Part shown: positions 16,009 to 24,229 of the stretch, piece after piece
Layout: each line of letters starts with the position of its first letter
How positions within the stretch are numbered: position 1 is the first letter of the stretch
Source of the DNA: Acidobacteriota bacterium
GTDB lineage: Bacteria; Acidobacteriota; Terriglobia; Bryobacterales; Bryobacteraceae
Direction: 5' to 3'
Length of the DNA stretch: 40,542 nucleotides
NCBI GenBank assembly: GCA_016178945.1
Contig: JACOSH010000537.1
Coordinates: 1 to 40,542 of the forward strand
Translations under genes and position numbers: made by a program
Notes under the pieces: generated by a model
The model's input: only the letters and a program-made list of their open reading frames with translations
What the model was told of the DNA's origin: nothing
Databases searched by the model: none

Positions 16009-16544
16009 CCCAGACGCTGCCCAACGGCAGGGTCCTGCGGCTGATGCAGGGCGACATTACCCGGGTGGCGGTGGACGCCATGTGCAACGCGGCCAACTCG
16101 GCGCTGGCCGGAGGCGGAGGAGTCGATGGAGCGATCCACCGCGCCGGCGGTCCGTCGATCATGCGCGAGCTGGACCAGATTCGCGCGCGCATCGGGCACT
16201 GTCCCACGGGAAGCGCCGTCGCGACCGGGGCCGGCAACCTGCCCGCCAAGTGGGTGTTCCACGCGGTGGGGCCGGTCTACCAGGACGGCCGGCATGGCGA
16301 AGCCGGGTTGCTCATGTCCTGTTATGCCACCTGCCTGGCGCTGGCCGAGGAGCGCGGCGCGGAGACCCTCAGCTTCCCGTCGATCAGCACCGGTGTGTAC
16401 GGCTATCCGGTCGACGAAGCGGCGCCGGTGGCGCTGCGCGCGGTGAAGGAGCATCTGGCGCGGGAAGACACAAGGGTGCGGGAAGCCGTCTTCGTGCTGT
16501 TCGATCAGTGGACCCTGGAGGCGTACTCCCGGGCGTTTTCTTGA
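16005..16544 (+). CDS. Macrodomain protein, O-acetyl-ADP-ribose deacetylase-like (YmdB class)
   Basis: A 179-residue stand-alone macrodomain. Motifs: LMQGDITRVAVDAMCNAANSALAGGGGVDGAIHRAGG (GDIT, NAAN and GGGGVDGAIH bind ADP-ribose), CPTGSAVATGAGNLPAKWVFHAVGP, and LSFPSISTGVYGYP (the phosphate-binding loop). These match MacroD/YmdB enzymes that remove acetyl from O-acetyl-ADP-ribose or ADP-ribose from proteins. The Asn and Asp of the active site are present (NAANS, VDGA). No signal peptide, so cytosolic, although the gene is coupled by a 4-bp overlap to an exported repeat protein. No ADP-ribosyltransferase or sirtuin is adjacent, so I infer housekeeping use rather than a toxin-antitoxin role. 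Confidence 0.92.
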   Translation: MTQTLPNGRVLRLMQGDITRVAVDAMCNAANSALAGGGGVDGAIHRAGGPSIMRELDQIRARIGHCPTGSAVATGAGNLPAKWVFHAVGPVYQDGRHGEAGLLMSCYATCLALAEERGAETLSFPSISTGVYGYPVDEAAPVALRAVKEHLAREDTRVREAVFVLFDQWTLEAYSRAFS

Positions 16545-16603
16545 GCCCATCCGCCTCGAAGATGGCAGAAGTGCGCGAGAATAGAAATGACACAGAGGCA
16601 TGA

Positions 16604-16822
16604 ATGACCACGAAGGATGCCCTTCACCAACTCGTCGACGAACTGCCGGAGGATCAAGCGGAACTGGCTCGCCAGTGGCTGGAGGATCTGCGTCATGCGG
16701 CCGACGACGGCGGTCCACCGCTCGACTCGGACACCCTGGCTTCGCTCGATCGCGGTCTCGCCGACATCTCCGCCGGCCGGGTGAAGGCGCTCGATGAGTA
16801 CGAGCGCGAACGCGGATTGTGA
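16604..16822 (+). CDS. RelB/ParD-like antitoxin
   Basis: A 72-residue acidic protein beginning MTTKDALHQLVDELPEDQAELARQWLEDLR and ending in a charged helix (KALDEYERERGL). This fits small antitoxins that pair with RelE/ParE toxins: an N-terminal dimerising and DNA-binding part and a C-terminal toxin-wrapping helix. It overlaps the following toxin-like ORF by 4 bp (GTGA), the usual arrangement. Since the toxin is internally deleted, this antitoxin may now be orphaned, or may still neutralise a related toxin elsewhere and repress its own promoter. Confidence 0.72.
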   Translation: MTTKDALHQLVDELPEDQAELARQWLEDLRHAADDGGPPLDSDTLASLDRGLADISAGRVKALDEYERERGL

Positions 16823-16965
16823 ACTACCGCGTCGTTATCGCGCACGAAGCCGAGAAGGTGCTCGACCGTCTTGGCTGGCGCATCCTGTTCACGGTTGACC
16901 GCGACGCGAGGGTACTCTTCGTGGCGACCGTCGATACTCGCGGTCAGGTGTACAAACACTCGTGA
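16819..16965 (+). pseudogene. Internally deleted RelE/ParE-type toxin
   Basis: The frame from GTG 16819 encodes only 48 residues: NYRVVIAHEAEKVLDRL, typical of RelE N-termini, then directly GWRILFTVDRDARVLFVATV, typical of the final two beta-strands. The family normally has about 35-40 residues between these blocks (the R...L...P....KKLKG..G.WR region with catalytic Arg/Lys). The frame is preserved across the join, as expected for one in-frame deletion. The ORF is too short for the track. Probably inactive as a ribonuclease. Confidence 0.7.
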
Positions 16966-17186
16966 CTATCGGGAGCCCCTCCAGCGCGCCCGCCCGGCCG
17001 CGTCCTCTCCTGGTGTTCCGAACAACGATCGCCTCGTGGACTCCTTCCCGCGTTCCATTCCCTGCCCGTAACCGCCTCAGGTAAAGAGCGTTCGCTCGCG
17101 ACTTATGCGCGTCCGGTTTGCGCATCCTTTATTCCCTGTGGTAGAGTGCTCATGCGCATCGGCTGGCGGCGCCAAGGGGAAGACAA

Positions 17187-19904
17187 ATGACCTGTCAAGT
17201 AACGAAGCGCTGTTTCTATTGGGTGGCAGCGGTTCTCTTGCTGGCCGCAACGTCGAACGGATTGTTCGGCCAGATGTTATACGTCGGGAATTTCGCCGAC
17301 GCCACGATCTCGGCATATGTCATCGATCAGGAGAGCGGAATTCTCACCGAGATCTTGCCGCGAGTTGCCACGCCCGGGCGTCCCACGTCGGTGACAGTCC
17401 ACCCGAGCGGAAAGTTCGCCTATGTGACGAACGGTGGCGACCCCGCTATTGGCGGACCGAACCTCGCCGCGTTTTCGATCGACGCCAACACCGGCGCATT
17501 GACGCTGCTCGGCAGTGCGCCCGTGACGCCCGGAAGCAGCCCTCAATCGGCGGTGGTCGACCCCTCTGGAAAATTCGTGTTCGTTGCGCACCAGGGGGCC
17601 AACAACGTCTCGGTATTCTCCATCGATACATTGACGGGCGCCGTGTCGCCGATCCAGGGTTCGCCGTTCGCTACGCCGCAGGGCCCCAGCAGCCTGGTGG
17701 TCCATCCGAACGGCAAGGTCGTCTATGTTTCAGCCGGCGGCGCGGGCCAAATCGCGGCCTTCAACATTGGCGCCAACGGAGCGCTGACCCCGGTCGCGGG
17801 ATCGCCGTTCGCGGCCAGGAATAACCTGTTCTGGATGGCCATGGACGCGGCCGGCAAGTTCCTCTTCGCAGTCCAGAGGCAGCAGAACGGCGTCCTGGTG
17901 TACTCGGTAAACGACACGACCGGCGCATTGACGCTGGTGATGGGGTCGCCATTCCCGGTGTCGGGAGCAGTAGCGGGGGTGGCCGTGGACCCGGCAGGCA
18001 AGTTTCTCTATGCATCGAACGTCGGCGGAACGGTCCATGGGTATCGGATCGGCGCCACGGGCGCGCTGACTCCGATTCCGCCCGGGTTCTATCCGGCGCC
18101 GTTCGGGGCCTTTGCCGTGATCCTGGACCCGTCGGGCAAGTTCCTGTACGTCCCGGCGCAGCAATCCAACGTTGTTGGGGGGTACGCGATTGACGCCGAC
18201 AGCGGCGCCCTGACCCCGCTCCCGGGAGCGCCGTTCCCGGCCGGTGTTCAACCGCAGCGCGGCGCCACGGTTCTGTTAACGCCGCCCGTTATTCCACCGA
18301 TCAGTGCGGATTCCGCGCTCAGCCTCTTCAGCCACGCGCTTCCGGGCATGCCTAACGCCGCCATTGCGCAGGGCTCCAGGTTGGCCATCTCGGGCAAGAA
18401 CATCGGGCCGGCGGCAGGAGTAACCAGCGATTTTCCACTCAAGACCGAGCTGCGCGGCGCATCGATTCAGATTCAGTCCGGCGACGTGACCACAGCGGCA
18501 CTCATGATATACGCGTCGAACGGATTCGTAACGGGCGTCGTCCCATCCACCACGCCCCTCGGCGACGCCACGGTGACAGTCACCTATAAGGGCCGTATGA
18601 CCGCGCCGCTCCCGATCACGATTGTGAAAACGTCGGTTGGAATACGCACGCTGAACGGTCGTGGCAACGGACCCGCCAAAGCGTGGACCGTACCGCCGGA
18701 TACAGTCCTGCGTCCGGATCCGTCGATTCTTCAGACTCCTAACACGTTGAACCAGTCAGCCAAGCCCGGGCAGTTGGTGGTTGTCCACGCCACGGGACTT
18801 GGGCCGGTGACCTTCGATGAGACGCAGGATCTGTCGCAGGAGCTGGGCGTTCCGGCGGATGTGATCGTCGGGAATAAGCTTGCTACCGTGATGTACGAGT
18901 TGGGCGCTACATGGGGTACCGACTACATCGTGTTCAAACTTCCGGCCGACGCGCCGGAAGGGTGCTACGTCCCGATTGCGATCCGGGCGGGCGGCGTGAC
19001 CAGCAACGCAGCCAGCATTTCCGTCTCCGCTACGGGCGGGTCGTGCTCCGACGCAACCGGCCTGGCGGCATCCGATATCGATGCGGCGCAGAAGTCAGGA
19101 CAGATCCGCATGGGGACGATCCTGCTGAACCACATCGACTTTGCGCAGTTTGGCGCGGATGATGAAGCGGCCGGCATCTTCGCGCGCTATGATTTCAATG
19201 CACTACTGGAGGGGTTTTCGCCCGGAAACAACGGGGCAGGGATAAGACCGGCGTTCGGAACTCCTCCACTCGGGACTTGCACGGTTTCGCCGGGAACGCC
19301 TACCATTACGAGCCGCTTGTTTGATCTGCCGTCGGATCAAACGCCGTTTCAATTCCTAAACGCGGGGCCGGCGCTCAATCTGAGTGGACCGAAGGGAACG
19401 GTGCAATTGCCAGCGCCGTCATATTACGTCCACCAGCACGACAGCGTCATCACACCGGGCGATTATACGGTCGACAACGGAACCGGGACGCAGGCCGTGG
19501 GGCCGTTCAAGGCCGTTCTGAATTTGCCACCGATGGTGACGTGGACCAATAAGGACGACCTGGCTTTCCCGGACCGCACTCAGGATCTCACGGTCACCTG
19601 GAGCGGCGGCATTCCGGACAAGGAATTCGCGCTTATTGTGGGACTTGCGGTTAGCAATCAGGTCACCGCGGGCTTTCTCTGCGCGGAGAAGGTCTCGGCG
19701 GGCCGGTTCACCGTTCCTGCTTGGGTGCTTTCGAGCCTTCCAGCGTCGGACGCGTTCACAGACGGAGATCAGATCCTGCCAGGCGGACTGCTCGGTGTGG
19801 GCACGGCTCCGCTCACCAGTGTCGGCCGCTTTACCGGGCCTGGATTGGACTTTGGAGTCTTCACGTACGAACAGGCGACGGTAAATCTGGTTTACTACCG
19901 GTGA
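17187..19904 (+). CDS. Secreted lactonase-type beta-propeller with Solibacter-type C-terminal domains
   Basis: A 905-residue exported protein. A signal peptide (about residues 1-29, ending LFGQ) precedes roughly seven propeller blades (about residues 30-365), each with HPSGKF-type or DPSGKFLY motifs and NVSVFSIDTLTGAL-like strands, as in 6-phosphogluconolactonase-like (Lactonase) propellers. Residues ~370-630 resemble the Ig/TIG-like and TIGR03437-type domain abundant in Solibacter (LNQSAKPGQLVVVHATGLGPV). The last ~250 residues are beta-rich with DLTVTWSGGIPDKEFALIVG. No lactonase active site could be verified; many such proteins are surface binders. ATG 17187 follows AAGGGGAAG. It converges with the serine hydrolase gene, with only one base between the stops. 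Confidence 0.82.
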   Translation: MTCQVTKRCFYWVAAVLLLAATSNGLFGQMLYVGNFADATISAYVIDQESGILTEILPRVATPGRPTSVTVHPSGKFAYVTNGGDPAIGGPNLAAFSIDANTGALTLLGSAPVTPGSSPQSAVVDPSGKFVFVAHQGANNVSVFSIDTLTGAVSPIQGSPFATPQGPSSLVVHPNGKVVYVSAGGAGQIAAFNIGANGALTPVAGSPFAARNNLFWMAMDAAGKFLFAVQRQQNGVLVYSVNDTTGALTLVMGSPFPVSGAVAGVAVDPAGKFLYASNVGGTVHGYRIGATGALTPIPPGFYPAPFGAFAVILDPSGKFLYVPAQQSNVVGGYAIDADSGALTPLPGAPFPAGVQPQRGATVLLTPPVIPPISADSALSLFSHALPGMPNAAIAQGSRLAISGKNIGPAAGVTSDFPLKTELRGASIQIQSGDVTTAALMIYASNGFVTGVVPSTTPLGDATVTVTYKGRMTAPLPITIVKTSVGIRTLNGRGNGPAKAWTVPPDTVLRPDPSILQTPNTLNQSAKPGQLVVVHATGLGPVTFDETQDLSQELGVPADVIVGNKLATVMYELGATWGTDYIVFKLPADAPEGCYVPIAIRAGGVTSNAASISVSATGGSCSDATGLAASDIDAAQKSGQIRMGTILLNHIDFAQFGADDEAAGIFARYDFNALLEGFSPGNNGAGIRPAFGTPPLGTCTVSPGTPTITSRLFDLPSDQTPFQFLNAGPALNLSGPKGTVQLPAPSYYVHQHDSVITPGDYTVDNGTGTQAVGPFKAVLNLPPMVTWTNKDDLAFPDRTQDLTVTWSGGIPDKEFALIVGLAVSNQVTAGFLCAEKVSAGRFTVPAWVLSSLPASDAFTDGDQILPGGLLGVGTAPLTSVGRFTGPGLDFGVFTYEQATVNLVYYR

Positions 19905-19905
19905 T

Positions 19906-21948
19906 TCAATCTCTCGCAAAGACGCCAAGATCGCCAAGAAGCTGCCAGGACTCGTCGAACAATCCCGCCAGCGCCACGTCGGGGACGTCGGCGCCCTCCT
20001 TGACCTTCAGGACCGCGAAGTCGCCCAGCCGCGGCATGCTGTAGTCGGCCTGGTATTCGCGTTCGTCGATGGTCAGGCCGGAGTTCAGGACCACGTAGCG
20101 CGAGGGGCGCAGTGGGTTGGGATAGATCAGCGCGGGGAGGTGTTCGGCGGAAGGGAAATCGCGGCCGCCCAGGCTGACCGACTCCCGGGTCCAGCGCACC
20201 GGCAGCTTGCCCCCGAGGCGCGCGATCCAGCGGTTGCTGCCGGGATCACCGAACAGGGCGACATTGTATTGCGCGAAATCGGCCTCAGTGACGTCCTTGT
20301 CATCCTTCATGCGGGGGTGGGCGCGATACCATCGGGCGTACACCCGATCGAAGCGCGCCAGGATCCGCAGGGCTTGCTGGTGAGCCGCCTCGTTCCACGG
20401 GGTGCCGGTGGGGCGCACCAGCAGGAACGGGTCGAGGAAGGCGTCGTCGATGGGGCCTTGCAGCCCGTGTGTCTTGCGCAAGCCGGATGGTTTGCGCGCG
20501 GCAACCCGCCAGGCGGCGCCCGCCTTCTCCAATTGGATTTCGGGCGCCGGTTTCACGCGCAGGTTCTGGCCGTCGATCCGGATGACGGCGGCGTGGCGGG
20601 TCTCCCGCAGGGTCAGGCGCGCCAGGTTCCGGGTGGCGACCTGGTAGCGCCGGCCGTCCCGGTCGCGGATCGCGTCCACCTCCGCGCGCTCGTAATGCTT
20701 TTCGAGCCCGTCGAGCGACACCCAATACGACTGGTTGTAGCGCGTCGTATAGGTCAGGAAGCGAACGTGGTCCGGAGACGTCTGGCCGCGGTCGCCCCAC
20801 TCCTTGAGAAAGGCGTCCACCTGCTCGCGAACCAGCGGGCTGACGTTGTGGCCGGTATTGGCGGAGATCAGGAAGATGGACGGCGTGCCTTTGGCCCGCA
20901 GGAAGTTCGGCTCTCCTTCCGGTGGAAAGCCTTCCTTTTCCAACTGCGCGCGCACCTGAAGCGAGGATTCCAGTTGGCCCCGCGTCTGTTTGCCGGGCTC
21001 CGGCGGAATCCCCGCGACGCCCGTGTCGCTGTCGCCGTCGTGAGCCGCAATCGGGATGTTGAAGGCGTTCAGCGACCAGTCGATGATGTTCTCCCAGATG
21101 CGCAGCGTGGCCTGCTGGTAGGGCGGATAGCCGGGCATTTGCGACCGGCGCGGGTAGGTTCCGGCCCCAATGTCGGCGGCGACGAAGCGGTCCGGGTGGT
21201 GCAGCGCGATGTGCCAGGCGCCGGCGCCACCGAGGGAAAAGCCCCGCAGCACGATGCGGGCGGGATCGATCTTGTAGCGTTTCCGCACCGCCGCGATCGC
21301 CTCGAACACGTCGACTTCACCGGCCCAGTGATTGGCGTTGTTCCAGCGGCCGTAAGCGTCGAGCGTAATCTGGCCGGCGTCGGCGGTGCTGTAGGTCAGG
21401 CTCCTGCTGGGAGTGGGGAACCGGAAAATGAAATTGGCTTCGCTCAGGCGCTGATCGCGCCCGTGCAGCCATACATAGAGCCGGACCGGGCGCGTTCCGT
21501 CGTAGGAGGCGGGGACGGTCAAGCCGTAGGGCTGGACCGAGCCGTCCAGCGCGGAGTAGTAGCCGTGGATCTTGCGGCCCTGTTGCGCCACCCAGGGCGA
21601 TTGCCCGCTCTGCAACAGGCGCGCCCGTTCGAGCCCCTGGTCCAGCACCGCCAGCGCCTGATCGATCCCCTCCTGCGTGAAGAAAGTCTGCGGAAACTCC
21701 AGCAGCCAGCGGCCCGACTTTGCGTAGACGTCGATATCCGCGAGCAGGTCTTCTTCCAGGCGGCCGGCTCGCAAGGCGCGAATCAGGGCGTCCAACTGGT
21801 CCACCTTGGCCTGGATGTGGCGCAGCTCTTCCGGCTTGGGCTGAATGGAGGGAACTTGGAACCCTCCGCCCTTCTTCTGCTGGGGAGGCTGCGCCTCGGA
21901 CCGCCACGCGGCGGCAATTAGGAAGATCGCTATCGCCAATCGGTTCAT
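19906..21948 (-). CDS. Secreted prolyl-oligopeptidase-like serine hydrolase
   Basis: A 680-residue exported alpha/beta hydrolase. The signal peptide is MNRLAIAIFLIAAAWRSEAQ. Residues ~35-125 are a helical extension; the hydrolase domain follows with YGLTVPASYDGTRPVRLYVWLHGRD (oxyanion region), and the nucleophile elbow GFSLGGAGAWHIALHHPDRF (G-x-S-x-G-G). The His of ISANTGHNVSP is the likely catalytic His; the Asp is not certain. The C-terminal ~270 residues form an additional beta-rich part. Such proteins are annotated as prolyl oligopeptidase or esterase; the substrate is open. The last residues, LGDLGVFARD, are encoded by a dispersed intergenic repeat (copies at 19911 and 22081), so the native C-terminus was probably replaced. 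Long antisense ORF 20140-21921 is a shadow. Confidence 0.82.
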   Translation of the reverse strand: MNRLAIAIFLIAAAWRSEAQPPQQKKGGGFQVPSIQPKPEELRHIQAKVDQLDALIRALRAGRLEEDLLADIDVYAKSGRWLLEFPQTFFTQEGIDQALAVLDQGLERARLLQSGQSPWVAQQGRKIHGYYSALDGSVQPYGLTVPASYDGTRPVRLYVWLHGRDQRLSEANFIFRFPTPSRSLTYSTADAGQITLDAYGRWNNANHWAGEVDVFEAIAAVRKRYKIDPARIVLRGFSLGGAGAWHIALHHPDRFVAADIGAGTYPRRSQMPGYPPYQQATLRIWENIIDWSLNAFNIPIAAHDGDSDTGVAGIPPEPGKQTRGQLESSLQVRAQLEKEGFPPEGEPNFLRAKGTPSIFLISANTGHNVSPLVREQVDAFLKEWGDRGQTSPDHVRFLTYTTRYNQSYWVSLDGLEKHYERAEVDAIRDRDGRRYQVATRNLARLTLRETRHAAVIRIDGQNLRVKPAPEIQLEKAGAAWRVAARKPSGLRKTHGLQGPIDDAFLDPFLLVRPTGTPWNEAAHQQALRILARFDRVYARWYRAHPRMKDDKDVTEADFAQYNVALFGDPGSNRWIARLGGKLPVRWTRESVSLGGRDFPSAEHLPALIYPNPLRPSRYVVLNSGLTIDEREYQADYSMPRLGDFAVLKVKEGADVPDVALAGLFDESWQLLGDLGVFARD
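19911..19941. repeat. Dispersed repeat CGCAAAGACGCCAAGATCGCC, copy 1
   Basis: This copy lies at the 3' end of the serine hydrolase gene and on the minus strand encodes its LGDLGVFAR tail and stop. It matches the copy at 22081-22111 except for one extra base there, in the same orientation, so the two copies directly flank the hydrolase gene. Confidence 0.7.
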
Positions 21949-22080
21949 CGCTCAGGTCTCCTGGCTAGCTTAACGACCCAGGCTACCATGCGGGAACCGC
22001 TCACCAACCCGGCGTAGCCGGAACCCCAGGCCAAGGCGATTCTGGCTGAGAGTAGGCGTCCTTGGCGGGCTCCGGATCTA

Positions 22081-22111
22081 TCTCGCAAAGAACGCCAAGA
22101 TCGCCAAGAAG
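22081..22111. repeat. Dispersed repeat CGCAAAGAACGCCAAGATCGC, copy 2
   Basis: It lies in the gap upstream of the serine hydrolase and downstream of the GNAT gene. It is near-identical to copy 1 and directly oriented, with one inserted A. The remainder of the 21949-22153 gap shows no gene or clear promoter. Confidence 0.7.
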
Positions 22112-22153
22112 AACAGCACCGGGAAGCTCGGCACGGACCTAAGTTCGGGCTGG

Positions 22154-22765
22154 TTAGCCGCCGATGATCGGAATGTCCGGCGCGGCGGTGCGAGGAAGCT
22201 TGCCGGTCAACCTGGGATCGTCGGCCACCTCGATGCCGCGCTTGTACGGCGTGAAGCCGGATTTGAGGTAGAAGGCCAGCGCCTTGGGGTGGTCGAGCGA
22301 GCAGGTGTGGAGCCAGAAGCGCATGGGCCGGTAGCTCCAGGCCAGATCGATGGCCTGCGCCATCAGGAAGCGGCCGGCTCCGCGTCCGATCAGGTCGCGC
22401 GTTACGCCCAGGAAGGCCAGCTCAATGTCGGGGAACCGGGTTCGGTCGAGTTCCAGAATCCCCTTGCGGAGCCCGTCGTGCAGCAGGAAGTAAAGATCGG
22501 CGTGCGGGCTCGCCAGGGTCGCTTCAAGCTGGGAATCGGTGAGGAGCAGGCGGCTGAACCAGAGCCAGTCTTCCCCGATCCCGCGGAACAGCTCGCGGTA
22601 CTCGTCGGGCCTCACGCGCCCGGCCTTCTCCAGACGGAATTCCTGGCCTTCCGGACCGGCTCGGGAGGCGGGAGGGGCGGTCATTTCCAGGTAGGTGACT
22701 ACGGCGGCGATCTTGCCAGGCGGCAGATCGGCGTAGCCGTCGAGGGTGAGGATTCCCTGGGTCAT
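22154..22765 (-). CDS. GNAT-family N-acetyltransferase
   Basis: A 203-residue GNAT enzyme. The central block IELAFLGVTRDLIGRGAGRFLMAQAIDLAW contains the acetyl-CoA pyrophosphate loop (R.....GRGAG; family Q/R-x-x-G-x-G/A), followed by the C-terminal strands FWLHTCSLDHPKALAFYLKSGFTPYKR, typical of small-molecule or peptide N-acetyltransferases. The N-terminal 60 residues are an extra region with YADLPPGKIAAVVTYLEM. Substrate unknown. It overlaps the preceding secreted-protein gene by 4 bp, so the two are probably co-translated. Cytosolic. Confidence 0.88.
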   Translation of the reverse strand: MTQGILTLDGYADLPPGKIAAVVTYLEMTAPPASRAGPEGQEFRLEKAGRVRPDEYRELFRGIGEDWLWFSRLLLTDSQLEATLASPHADLYFLLHDGLRKGILELDRTRFPDIELAFLGVTRDLIGRGAGRFLMAQAIDLAWSYRPMRFWLHTCSLDHPKALAFYLKSGFTPYKRGIEVADDPRLTGKLPRTAAPDIPIIGG

Positions 22766-23262
22766 TCCGCCCTCTTGCTCGCCGTGGCCTCAATATAGGA
22801 TGAAAAGGCCTCCGGCTTGCCGGGCGGCGCGATTTCAAATTTCAACGCCAGCTTGCCGGGGCCGGTGCGGCGGTAGCTCAGCCGGAAGCGCGGGCCGGCA
22901 GGCGCGGGGTCGCTCAGGAACTCAACCGAGTCGGCCGACGACGCGACCGCGTAGTGGATCACGTGCCCTTCATTGTCGAAGTAGATGGCGCGCAGCTTGT
23001 CGCCCGCGGGCTCCGGGTAGACCACCATCAGGTCCTCGTGGGAAAAGGCGGGCCGCTGCGGCGTAGCGGGGTAGCTGGCGCGATTCTTGCGGACCAGGAT
23101 CTTCCGATCCAGATCCAGCCGGAAAGAAAAGCTGCCGGTCCCTTCGCCCGGTTGGCCCGTGCCGGCGCCCGCCCAGTCTCCGATCAGGAATCGGAGAGGG
23201 TCCCAGCGGTCGGTGGCCGACAGCGAACCGAGAAGCAGAAGTGCGAGTGTGAGGGTCTTCAT
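22762..23262 (-). CDS. Small secreted beta-barrel protein of unknown function
   Basis: A 166-residue protein starting at ATG 23262 with a short signal peptide (MKTLTLALLLLGSLSA). The mature part begins DRWDPLRFLIGDWAGAGTGQPGEGTGSFSF, a pattern typical of lipocalin-like or DUF1579/nitrobindin-like barrels (IGDWxGxGxG...GxGxxxF), with LMVVYPEPAGDKLRAIYFDNEGHVIHYAV in the middle. No haem-binding His could be assigned with confidence. The longer track ORF starting at 23910 is rejected because its upstream part lacks coding character and overlaps a divergent gene. It overlaps the GNAT gene by 4 bp. Confidence 0.72.
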   Translation of the reverse strand: MKTLTLALLLLGSLSATDRWDPLRFLIGDWAGAGTGQPGEGTGSFSFRLDLDRKILVRKNRASYPATPQRPAFSHEDLMVVYPEPAGDKLRAIYFDNEGHVIHYAVASSADSVEFLSDPAPAGPRFRLSYRRTGPGKLALKFEIAPPGKPEAFSSYIEATASKRAE

Positions 23263-23358
23263 CTGGAGGCGAAGATAGCACAGTGGCTTCCGGCCCGGCG
23301 GGGGGAGGGCGGCCGCTGGCGGCCTGTCCTCCCAGCCTCCGTGATAACGTATATGGTT

Positions 23359-23808
23359 ATGAAACGACTTATCGCATGCGTTGTGTATCTTCTCAGCCTG
23401 AGCCCGATCTTTGGAGCTGACAGTCTCATGGTTGGGACCTGGGTCCGCCGCGATACAAAGGAACGGGTTCACGTCACCCTGAAAGTGGAGGCGGCGGGCG
23501 CCGGCCTGAAACTCACGTACACGGTTACCGCTGCACAGGCCCCGGCGGGCCAGATCATGACCGTGTTGACTCAGCTCGACGGTAAAGACGCTGTCGCAAT
23601 GGTCGATGGCAAGCCAAGTGGTCAAACGATGGCGATCAGGTCCATCGATAGCCGTCACATGAGTGGAATCGTAAAAATGGCGGGGGACCAGATTGGCGCC
23701 TCGAAATCGGAGATTTCGCTGGACGGCAAGGTGTGCAAAGTCGAGAACACCTCCAAGGGACCCGATGGGAAACCCACCACATCCGTCGAGTATTGGGACA
23801 GGAAATAA
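23359..23808 (+). CDS. Small secreted protein of unknown function
   Basis: A 149-residue protein with a clear signal peptide (MKRLIACVVYLLSLSPIFGA); ATG 23353 two codons upstream is an equally possible start. The mature region is beta-rich with regularly spaced strands (VGTWVRRDTKERVHVTLKVE, ISLDGKVCKVENTSKGPDGK), reminiscent of the lipocalin-like small secreted proteins common in acidobacteria. One Cys remains in the mature part. It sits divergently from the 22762-23262 gene. The track ORF beginning at 22954 is a composite of antisense and real sequence and should be trimmed to this start. Function unknown. Confidence 0.65.
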   Translation: MKRLIACVVYLLSLSPIFGADSLMVGTWVRRDTKERVHVTLKVEAAGAGLKLTYTVTAAQAPAGQIMTVLTQLDGKDAVAMVDGKPSGQTMAIRSIDSRHMSGIVKMAGDQIGASKSEISLDGKVCKVENTSKGPDGKPTTSVEYWDRK

Positions 23809-23860
23809 TCGAGTGCCCTGGTGGACGCCGGCGGCCGTCCACCCAGCCTCCTTATGACAT

Positions 23861-24027
23861 GACCTGCTGCTCACCCACGGCCACGTGATCGATCCCAGAA
23901 ACAGGATCAAACGCCCCGCGCGACGTGGCGGTCAAGGAAGGCAAGATCGCCGCAGTCGCCGCCCACATCGATCCAGCCCAGGAGCGCATGGTGATCGAGG
24001 TGGGCTCCCTCTACGTGCTCCCCGGAC
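23861..24027 (+). pseudogene. N-terminal remnant of an amidohydrolase/dihydroorotase-like enzyme
   Basis: From 23861 one frame reads DLLLTHGHVIDPRNRI and, after a frameshift near 23918, the next reads RDVAVKEGKIAAVAAHIDPA then VIEVGSLYVLPG. Together these match the N-terminal beta-sandwich of amidohydrolases (GG.VIDP.N.ID...DVAI..GKIAAVA..I......VID..GLYV.PG). The metal-binding HxH that should follow LPG is absent; the sequence then degenerates. So it is a frameshifted, truncated fragment. Confidence 0.6.
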
Positions 24028-24179
24028 GGTGCTTTGCCCTGGAGCTAGGCATGTGTTCGGCGCGAAACTGACTGGGAATCAACGGCTTGCATGCGAGATG
24101 ACGCTTGGGGAAGGTCCCGGCCAATGGGCACCAGGGGGACTGGGTGTGGGACAAGATACTTGAATCTCGCTAAAACAAC
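24028..24179. other. Non-coding stretch upstream of the hsp20 promoter
   Basis: No gene or strong structure seen. CTTGAATCTCGC at about 24159-24170 resembles a heat-shock sigma -35 element, but no matching -10 could be fixed. Confidence 0.35.
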
Positions 24180-24208
24180 TTGACAACATTACACTAAGAC
24201 TATATGAT
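24180..24208 (+). promoter_or_regulatory. Strong sigma70-type promoter of hsp20
   Basis: TTGACA at 24180-24185 and TATGAT at 24203-24208 are spaced by exactly 17 bp, and the surrounding DNA is far more AT-rich than the rest of the window. AGGAG at 24216-24220 lies 9 bp before ATG 24230. No CIRCE-type inverted repeat was found in the leader. Confidence 0.7.
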
Positions 24209-24229
24209 GGCTTATAGGAGAACAAAACA

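Noticed and set aside
20140-21921. 593-residue plus-strand ORF
   Set aside because: Antisense to the serine hydrolase, which has a signal peptide and GxSxGG motif; the plus frame has none.
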